64,000 nucleotides of DNA from Styela clava (lineage: Eukaryota > Chordata > Ascidiacea > Stolidobranchia > Styelidae): positions 5,571,001 to 5,635,000 of the forward strand of contig NC_135258.1 of the NCBI RefSeq assembly GCF_964204865.1. Direction: 5' to 3'. Below are positions 56,901 to 64,000 of the stretch, piece by piece (positions within the stretch are counted from its first letter, which is position 1; the number at the start of each line of letters is the position of its first letter). Below the pieces are notes generated by a model that had not been told where the DNA came from, made no database searches, and saw only the letters and a list, made by a program, of their open reading frames with translations. A program made the translations under genes and the position numbers.

Positions 56901-57441
56901 TTATTTTGATACCAAAAACATTGGCTTGAAAGAACGCCGAATAAACTCGATGTTTCTGAAGACCTGACTTTTATCATTAATATTGAAAGTCAGCTCCGAA
57001 ACGTACAAAGACTTAGATATTTCTTCAAAACTGAATTTAGTTTAAGTTGACCAAAAATGCTCAATACATTATGTCAAGCTTCAATTATGGACAGAAAAAT
57101 TCTTGTGACCAGATATAGGGAGTATTCAATTTTTTCATTTGAAAGGCTTTTCTAGGAATGTATCAGGGAGTCTGTCATATGTTCAATTTTGGCAAAACTT
57201 TATGCCACTTTAATATACTTTTTGACCATGCAAAAAATAATAAAGTGAAAAATGATTGCAACTTATAACAATGAATCTCCAAAACTTTATATTACCTGTT
57301 AGAGGTATTAAGCAATGCTCCACAGAATTTAGCTTTTCTGTATTCAAGAAACACCAGTATTGTGTTATGTACAACTTCATCAATTGTCACCACAAACTTC
57401 TCTCCTTTTCGAAGTTCTCTCCGATCATTACCAAACGCCAT
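53916..57441 (-). CDS. PWWP2: PWWP2 (PWWP2A/PWWP2B ortholog), four coding exons
   Basis: Minus-strand exons 57441-57296, 56776-56397, 55836-54651 and 54027-53916 (607 residues). All junctions are GT-AG and phase-matched (2, 1, 2). The N-terminus (MAFGNDRRELRKGEKFVV ... FLEYRKAKFCGALLNTS, then RRGPYGIEE) resembles the conserved N-terminal block of PWWP2 proteins. A long basic, Ser/Lys-rich linker follows. The PWWP domain occupies residues ~504-575 (GDVVWGKIMGFPWWPG, with PWWP at ~521-524, then IAIVDWFQSKTVSHI). The last exon gives the signature tail KYRKAIQDAREAEKEMSPEV to LIMQFET. PWWP2A/B read H3K36me3 nucleosomes and H2A.Z and join a NuRD-like deacetylase complex. One gene here is expected for a lineage outside the vertebrate duplication. 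The start has an acceptor-like site 25 nt upstream. Confidence 0.92.
54109..54217. mobile_element. Half copy of the 210-bp MITE in PWWP2 intron 3
   Basis: GGCGCTCCAGAAGTGTGTGTACCGATATGG ... GGGCATATTCAC; the right half is missing, cut near the hAT-like element at 54235. Confidence 0.75.
54235..54555. mobile_element. hAT-like MITE (321 bp) in PWWP2 intron 3
   Basis: CAGAGGTGTGTGGCCCGC ... CAGTTGCACAGCACACCCTAG, flanked by TTCTATAC and TTCTATGC (7 of 8). Shares the GTGCGGCCCGC block with 14557-14794. Confidence 0.8.
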
Positions 57442-57468
57442 TATTTTATGTTATGCTTATACAAAACT
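57442..57468 (-). promoter_or_regulatory. Acceptor-like site 25 nt before PWWP2 start
   Basis: On the minus strand TTTTGTTACTATTTTACAG ends 25 nt before the ATG. It most simply accepts a 5' UTR exon such as the candidate ending at 63452; spliced-leader addition is the alternative. Confidence 0.5.
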
Positions 57469-57861
57469 GTAAAATAGTAACAAAATCAAGTCTCATGGAT
57501 GCTTTTTCGTTTGTTGTCGGTTGTACACACCCTGTAGCATGCAGTAAATATAACTTAGAGACAATAACAGTCTGATTCGGACTTTAAGATGATTCGGCTT
57601 CAACTGCTCAACCTAACCAGAGAAAATTGAAAGCTGGAAATGAACTAGATCACTCTTTGTCAGTGCAATGAACAAAAAAGCACAGTTCTATTTTTTTGCA
57701 ACCAATATTTCAGTTGTATATAATACAAGATCTATTTTAATATGCAGCTGGCCCCATGTTATAAAGTGAGACCCAGGGGCATAGCCGAGGGGTGGGAGGG
57801 AGTGGTGATCGAAACCTCCTTCTTTTGAAATGTAAAAAGCATTTTTCTGTTATCATACATA

Positions 57862-58190
57862 AGGATAGGATTTACATATTTATCCCGGGGGAGAGGAAAG
57901 TCGATAAGACGGCTTATTCATATGGCAAACCACGGCCTCTCGTCCGGTTACAAGCCCATGTCGGGTATGGGATTAGTTATATTGTTTGTTTTCGGAAGCA
58001 TGGACTTGGTGGTGGAGGAAGCCGTAACCGACCAGCGGTTACGTGAACCACCCAACGACGGCGAGGAGTCCAGCAATCCTCTCGCACATAACCATCCCTG
58101 CATGGGATTCGAACCTGCGAACCCACGCAGAGTAATTAGTGGTGCGGTGGCGAGCGTATTCCTAACGCTTAGCCCGTTGAGCCACACCGC
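57862..58190 (-). mobile_element. Full-length tRNA-derived SINE (best copy)
   Basis: On the minus strand: GCGGTGTGGCTCAACGGGCT (A box), then GCAGGTTCGAATCCCATG (B box), a body of ~230 bp, and the end CGGGATAAATATGTAAATCC. It is very similar to 8334-8678, suggesting fairly recent activity. Apparently inserted in an older TIR element. Confidence 0.88.
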
Positions 58191-59463
58191 AATCTTCACA
58201 ATCTACATAGCAATCTTTCGTAGCTTGGAATGCTTTTTAGACCCTCGTGACACTTGAAAACCCACAGCTGCCACCCGCTAGCTGTTGTGGTCTAACTTGG
58301 CAATTAGAAATTTCAGACTCCCATCTTCCTGGCTACGTCCCAGAGATACGAGATGGAATGATGGTTTGTGATTCTTTACTGTTTCTTGAATTTATGTTCA
58401 ATGAATAACCATTTGGGCGACTAAAATAAGATATTATAAATTTCAGCCACTGATATCATTTCAAAAAAGGTATTTAAATTAACAAAAAGGAAGAATAACG
58501 GATGAAACTAGCAAGATGAGATGCCAGTTTCCACGCAATTTTTAATATCAATTAGACTTCTTACCATCAGAAAACAATGAGAGTAGTCGAAATAATCCAA
58601 TTCCAACATTGCAGTACTGATGCTGCTATTTCATGCATCACTGATCACTTAATGGTGTATTGGTATAACACCACTACAATAGCCAGCAGTGCTGCAATGT
58701 TGAGCCAAGCCTGTAAGATTCAGCATACACAATTGCAAGTTTTGTGAGTTGTAAAATGAAATATCTAAAATTTGCTTGCACTTATGGATGTTTTCTTCGA
58801 ATGATGTTCGATAGATTTAGGGTCTGCATTCAAAAACAGTTCCATTTCATCCCAAAATTGGAAACTTGCATGAAGAATTCAAAAATACGGACTTCTGACT
58901 CTGAAATGTTTTACTTTACCAATCACAAATTTTGGCTAGGGCTGGGTTCAAAATCTGACTATGGCTCTCTGGATCTTGGAGCCTGTTAGTGGTTTTCGAA
59001 TAGCTCAGGGGCGGTCAGACTTTTCTGGCTAATACTTGTTAAAACATCCTAGTGATAGTATCTATGGGGGCAAGGAATGTAGAATAAGCACTTAACCCCG
59101 ATAAGGCACTTTTATGACCTCTAGTGGTAGAAGCAGTAGTCATAGGAAAATAGCAACTGAATTTGGGTTAAGACCCGGACTCCAAACTCTTGAGAAAATC
59201 AAATTTTGACTTTTATCGCCAATGCAAGTATAAATTCAGACTTGAACAAATTCAAAATTTTGACTCTGGGTAGTTTGGAAACACGACTAATGCGAAAACA
59301 CTTCAAACTTAGATTCCAGAGCTCTGATGAGCTGGTGGTTATGTCTTACCATATTAAAATCAATCTGACATATCTTGAACTCAAATGCCCAATACAACAA
59401 ACCATGTTCCCGTAAACATCAAACCAAACAATACCACACATCACAATTTAATACACCACTTTT

Positions 59464-59689
59464 GGTACTTCCATAGTATGTGTACTAAGTTAGGCCATAG
59501 TTTTATTCCAATTTTCTTTATTTACGTTCTATTATAAGTTTGGGGACTGTCTGTGTTAGCCAAGTGAATATCCCCTGCCCATAGTATTCAGTACACATTT
59601 CAGTACATCCCTGTACACAACTTGATGTAAAATAAATAGGTGAACAAAATTAGTCACCTCCATATTGGTACACGTACATCTGAAGCGCC
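59464..59689. mobile_element. 210-bp MITE family copy
   Basis: GGTACTTCCATAGTATGTGTACT ... GGTACACGTACATCTGAAGCGCC. Flanks CCACTTTT and TCACTCTG are only partly alike (5 of 8). Confidence 0.8.
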
Positions 59690-60545
59690 TCACTCTGGAC
59701 AAATCCGAAACTAGAATTTTCTTGATTCAATTGGTTATGGGGGAATAGGAACACCACAGTTTGGGATCCATAATTCACAGGATAAAAATCCAATTATGAG
59801 GACACATTCGTAAACTTATTTTAGTCGAAAATAGGAAAAAAAATTAAAGATTACTCAAACACTACCACCTACTAGTAAGCTGAACATAATGCCTATATGA
59901 GAATCAAAATTGTACATTTCCTCATGAAGTATGTTATCATATAAAGTTTTAGCAGTTAAAGCGCTAGTTCAGCTTTTTTGAAAGAACAAATTCACCCTGA
60001 ACACAAGCAAGCAGCCATCTAAACATATGGAGATTTGAGCACCAAATATTTCATACTTTTGAGAATAATCACACCCAGTTTGATGGGACAAACCAGTGAA
60101 GATATCAAAACATATCTTCAATATTTCTAACATGTGACTTTAGAGATAAACAGCCAATTTGATAAACTAGAGTCCAACAGCTGGTGATTAACTCAGATTC
60201 ATAGTTGCAAACCACTGATGCAGAAGATTGCTGAACTGCAAGACTCAAGAAAAAGTGTTTCTGAATGCCACTAAGATTTTGAATGAAAATACATCACCAA
60301 ATGCACTGTATCACTACTGAAACTTGATTCATTGTTCTCACAATTACTCATCAACAGCAGAATGATAGATATGTGAATTAGCGTACATCACATAAGTTAA
60401 GTTTTGCTTGGAATTAGGTTTCTTTATATTTTACTCTGATAGCTGTTTCATAGTTTCTTGGCCTTGGTTGGCTTGGCCTCTCCATGTAAAAATCTTCACA
60501 TTCATTTGAAAAGTCGGTTGTTTTCCATGTATATATTGAACTGTG

Positions 60546-60753
60546 GACGCTTCAGAAGTGTGTGTACCAATATGGAGGTAACTGATTTTGTTCACCTACT
60601 TTATGTCAAGTTGTGTAAATGAACTGAAACCTATGGAAAGGGGGTATATTCACTTGGCTAACACATACAGTCTCCGAACTAGTAATAGAACTAAAATAAG
60701 GAAAATCAGAATAAAATTATGGCCTAACCAGGTACACACACTATGGGAGTATC
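60546..60753. mobile_element. 210-bp MITE family copy, perfect TSD
   Basis: GACGCTTCAGAAGTGTGTGTACC ... GGTACACACACTATGGGAGTATC (208 bp), bounded by GAACTGTG at 60538-60545 and 60754-60761. Confidence 0.92.
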
Positions 60754-61074
60754 GAACTGTGTACCTCTGAACCTGTCTCATTAAGAAAAGTTCCAGCCAG
60801 TGAGAGTTGATTAGGTGTGATCTCTCGTAATCATCGGTGGATCTTCAAATCAAATAACCTACCACCGAGTCATTCAGGTAGAATTCATCACTCAGGACCA
60901 GCTTTCTTGACAATACTGACATGGAACACTCTTGACAATTTACACCCAAAGTTTTTGATTGTTTTTAAGTCGCTACTGACATTCCAGCGATTATTTATGA
61001 CTTGATAATAAGTTTTATTCATTTCTAAATGAGTCTGCGATTTTGGTCGAAGCAAATTCTTATGAAAAAATTCT

Positions 61075-61278
61075 TTTGTCTGGTTACTAGTCCATGATGG
61101 TTATGGGATTAGTTAGCCAATTATCTGTTTCATATGCATGGACTTGATGGTGGAGGAAGCCATAACACACCAGCAGTTACGTGAACCATCCAACGGATGG
61201 TTCATGAGGTCCAGCAATCGTCTCCTACTCAGCGAGGGTTTCCTAACGCTCAGCACGATTCGCCACACCGCCGAGCCA
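61075..61278 (-). mobile_element. SINE copy, truncated at its 3' end
   Basis: CTGGTTACTAGTCCATGATGG ... CGCCACACCGCCGAGCC. It keeps the A-box end and has lost the B-box region and the ATAAATATGTAAATCC end. Confidence 0.75.
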
Positions 61279-62243
61279 TCATGTGAAACCCTGAGCTGAA
61301 TACTAACTTCATGTTCAAAAAAGTTCAAAACAATGACCTAGCATTAGTGATCATGATTAGAATCCTAGATTAAAGACTCAGTTCAGTTTCATACAATTCC
61401 AATCAACCCTTGCCTACTGCCACATCCCACAGTAAAAGCTATGCTAAGTCAGAATCCCCCAAATTTTTCAGAACAGTTTGAACTAGGGACTTCTCAACCA
61501 TGGGTAAAATTGAGTTGCGTTGGTGGTGGATTTTGAAGGCAAGAATTGCCAAATGTGGCCATGGACTCCATACGATATTGCAATTTTGTAAGGATTGCAA
61601 CACAGTTTGTATTGCAATAAATGTCATTATGCACTCGCTGCAAATAAAGAACCACTTTTCCATATTTTACGTAAAGAATGCACGGAATAGACAGTATATA
61701 AAATTATGGGTAGAATTTCCTCTATATCAGCCATGAATCTATATAGCTCTTAACATGGTAGTGGTTGTTTATAGCTCTTACATTGAAGGTGTCATGAGCA
61801 AGATTGGCACATGTGAATTTACTTAGAGATGAGTCTCCTTCCATTCTAAAGCAGGTGCTTAAGATTTACTTTGAGCAAAATCCTCCACGAAAAAAGCATG
61901 TTATTGTAAAAAAATGAACCAAACATCACAAAACATAAACTGAAGAGAAGATCTGTCTGTTCCTCATCGTCTTGTCTATTCCACCTCTTAGAAACTTGAT
62001 CAATTCAATCTTTCTGATAAACAAATTGAAAAGTCAGTGTCTTTAGACCTGAGAAATAAGAAGCATTCATTATACAACAAAATAACACATCTAGGTTTTG
62101 ATAATAGACCTAAAATTAGTGCCTCACAGTATGTTTTTGGCTGAATGTCTTGTCAGTATGTTGCCCCATGTTAAAGCAACGATGCTGGAAAAACAATGAT
62201 GCTGGAATATTAGAGATTGGTTCATAGTCTGATACAGTCAATT

Positions 62244-62368
62244 AGGATAGGATTTTTATATTTATCCCGGGGGAGAGAAAAACCGATAAGACAGCTGGTT
62301 CGGTTACCAGTTCATGTTAAGTATTGAATTAGTTAGTTATTTGTTTAGGAAGCATGGACTTGGCACAA
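62244..62368 (-). mobile_element. SINE fragment (3' half)
   Basis: AGGATAGGATTTTTATATTTATCCCGGGGGAGAG ... AGGAAGCATGGACTTGG. The tRNA-like end is absent. Confidence 0.75.
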
Positions 62369-63451
62369 GTTATAATTGTTTGTTTCCATTGCTCTAAAAG
62401 ACAGAATTCTGTTAATCTTTAAAAAGGTCAGAAAACCAGAACAATATGAAATACATGGCACAGGAAACAGGTGATTTCCTAATACTAGTATATAATTGAA
62501 CATTCTCAATATATATTGGTGGGCTTAGCCATACGTTCCTCCATGCAAGCCTCTTTCAAATCTGATGGAGAGTCATGGGACAAACTGCCTTTCTATTTAT
62601 TCATATTTATAGTGTGCCAGGTTAATATGTAAACTGGGTCATAAGCATTCTCTCGAGTGACACTAATATTAAAATGGTACTGTCTATACACATATTTGAA
62701 AACAGACAATTTAAAAAACTCACCAAAGAACTGAAAAAAATATTTAATGTTTTTGAACTCCGTCATCAGCGACACATTCACGGTTGAGTTTTCCACTTTG
62801 AGAGTCTACATTTTTTCATTCCTACTTAGAAATATAAATCAACCAGGTTAAATACTTGAATGCCAAAGAGATGTCACCTAAAAATAGCCATCAAATCACT
62901 TCAAATAGTAACGTCTGGTCATTGCGCTAGGTCCCTCTCGTAGCTATTTCAGTGTTAATTCTCCTTGAATGGAATTATTCTAAATCTATTTTTTATAACT
63001 TGATACTGGTTCCAATTCTACTGGAATAAAAATTGTGGTTGCACATATCTAGATATATCTACAATGATCATGTTTATATATTAGGTAGCGAGGCTTTCTT
63101 CACAAACACTGAACTATATTTACGAATCTGAAATGCTGGGTTGGTTGATCATTCAGTCATTTATCCATTTCTGACTTGACTAGTAAACATACTGACTATG
63201 TGGGGCCATGGCCCGTCGGTAAATTAAGTTATTTTACCCGATTTTTATTTAAAATAAATATGTAAATTCATGATTCAGACCATCAGTGTAGACTAAGTTC
63301 TGAAATTCAGTAGGCCTAGTTATTGACATGCAGACATGCCATTTCTGCATTTACAGCCAACTTCCAAGCACATCAACAACACATTTCTAAGCTACAGAAG
63401 TCATCACCAAACCCTACTTGTTTCATATTTAAAATTAGTGAATGCACTTAC

Positions 63452-63700
63452 CTTGTTTTCTTTAAATATATAGTTGTCTTGAGTTTCAGAAAGTAAATAT
63501 CAAATCACTTTGCCTGCCATTTTACAGAAGTGTAAAACGTTCCGCATTAGATATAAAAGACGTTGTGTCCGTGGTGGTAACGGTATAGATTGATAAAGAA
63601 GTAGGAACTTTATTTTTATCATGACGCATTGCCAAGTAAAACAGAAAATGAATCATTATCCAAACAGGCGGGTGGACCCAGTGTAACAAAATGGCGGAGA
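63452..63700 (-). other. Candidate non-coding first exon of PWWP2
   Basis: On the minus strand, sequence from the promoter patch runs to AAAGAAAACAAG|GTAAGTG, a strong donor at 63452. Only short open frames occur in it (31 codons from ATGGCGGCCGATCG; 6 codons from ATGGCAGGC). No other minus-strand gene is seen before the PWWP2 acceptor at 57468, so joining them is the simplest reading. Confidence 0.4.
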
Positions 63701-63725
63701 CGATCGGCCGCCATCTTTATCAGTT
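63680..63725. promoter_or_regulatory. CpG/YY1-type promoter with paired ATGGCGG motifs
   Basis: AAAATGGCGGAGACG on the plus strand and AAAGATGGCGGCCGA on the minus strand face each other 10 bp apart (ATGGCGG...CCGCCAT). ATGGCGG cores are YY1 sites typical of TATA-less animal promoters. Surrounding DNA is richer in CpG than the rest of the window. Confidence 0.5.
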
Positions 63726-64000
63726 TTCGGCCGTTTCTTCGCTCGCTTACTCGAGATTTTATCAAGAACGTACAGTGATAATAATCGCGTTTCGAAATAT
63801 AGACTCTACTGATAACAGGAGTAAATAAAATATTGATTGGAACCACCGAAATTCAGTGCACAACGGACTGTTGTATAGTCCGCCATTTTATCGCAGTTTA
63901 GCGTAGTATTTTACCATTTTAACATACATTTATATGTCTAGTACACTTTTCTTTACGGCGAAAAAACGTGAATTAGTCTATATAGAATACTTCAACACGG
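63726..64000. other. Right edge, nothing recognised
   Basis: Includes CGCCATTTTATCGCAG near 63881, a further GGCG/CGCC-type motif. It may belong to a bidirectional promoter whose plus-strand gene lies beyond the window. Confidence 0.3.

Larger units (their letters stand above)
57469..63451. other. Probable 6-kb 5' UTR intron of PWWP2, repeat-bearing
   Basis: No coding exon recognised on either strand. It holds a full SINE (57862-58190), SINE fragments (61075-61278 and 62244-62368) and two MITEs (59464-59689 and 60546-60753). A transposon end pair (GGGGCATAGCCGAGG at 57777; CCTGGCTACGTCCC near 58330) surrounds the full SINE. The intron interpretation depends on the first-exon call at 63452-63700. 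Confidence 0.4.

Noticed and set aside
63691-63830. A short plus-strand protein from ATGGCGGAGACG
   Set aside because: The ATGGCGG is better explained as a YY1-type promoter motif, mirrored on the other strand 10 bp away.
1-64000. CRISPR arrays, operons, bacterial promoters or prophage
   Set aside because: Introns, SINEs, hAT elements and gene content are all animal; no regularly spaced short repeats or bacterial-type gene clusters are present.

Overview
The window reads as nuclear DNA of an invertebrate animal. Genes are split by GT-AG introns, the DNA is AT-rich, and the space between genes is packed with non-autonomous DNA transposons (hAT-like elements and MITEs with 8-bp target-site duplications) and a tRNA-derived SINE. 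Gene content (a secreted collagen plus C-type lectin protein, a sushi protein, THEG-like, DNAAF4 and FBXO15 genes) and possible spliced-leader acceptor sites just upstream of start codons fit a tunicate, most likely an ascidian. That assignment is an inference; no species can be named from the sequence alone.

Layout. 0-4 kb: a tandem pair of collagen-C-type-lectin genes (copy A cut by the left edge, copy B complete) with a repeated upstream region. 4.4-7.1 kb, minus strand: an interrupted THEG-like (sperm/cilia) gene visible only after splicing three short exons. 7.1-24 kb: mostly transposable elements, including two nested hAT-like stacks (9.8-11.5 kb and 19.6-22.5 kb). 24.0-25.3 kb: an intronless SERBP1/HABP4 RNA-binding protein gene. 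25.3-30.1 kb: a repeat-poor AT-rich stretch. 30.1-31.5 kb: intronless FBXO15. 32.5-36.8 kb: DNAAF4 (DYX1C1) in two exons, with a 1.7-kb hAT-like element in its intron. 38.2-41.0 kb: MRPS18C in four exons, with an unusual C-terminal tail. 43.7-48.9 kb: a small sushi (CCP) protein with an N-terminal hydrophobic segment, in about seven exons. 53.9-57.4 kb, minus strand: PWWP2 in four coding exons, probably with a non-coding first exon and CpG/YY1-type promoter near 63.5-63.7 kb.

No pathway links all the genes. DNAAF4 and the THEG-like gene both relate to cilia or sperm flagella, and FBXO15 and PWWP2 are single-copy regulators; this looks like ordinary animal gene order rather than a cluster. The least ordinary features are the diverging lectin pair with lost sugar-binding motifs, the MRPS18C tail reached through a transposon-built intron, the nested hAT elements with intact duplications, and a MITE family that appears about ten times in 64 kb. 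All protein names rest on reading translated exons against remembered family features; no database search was possible.
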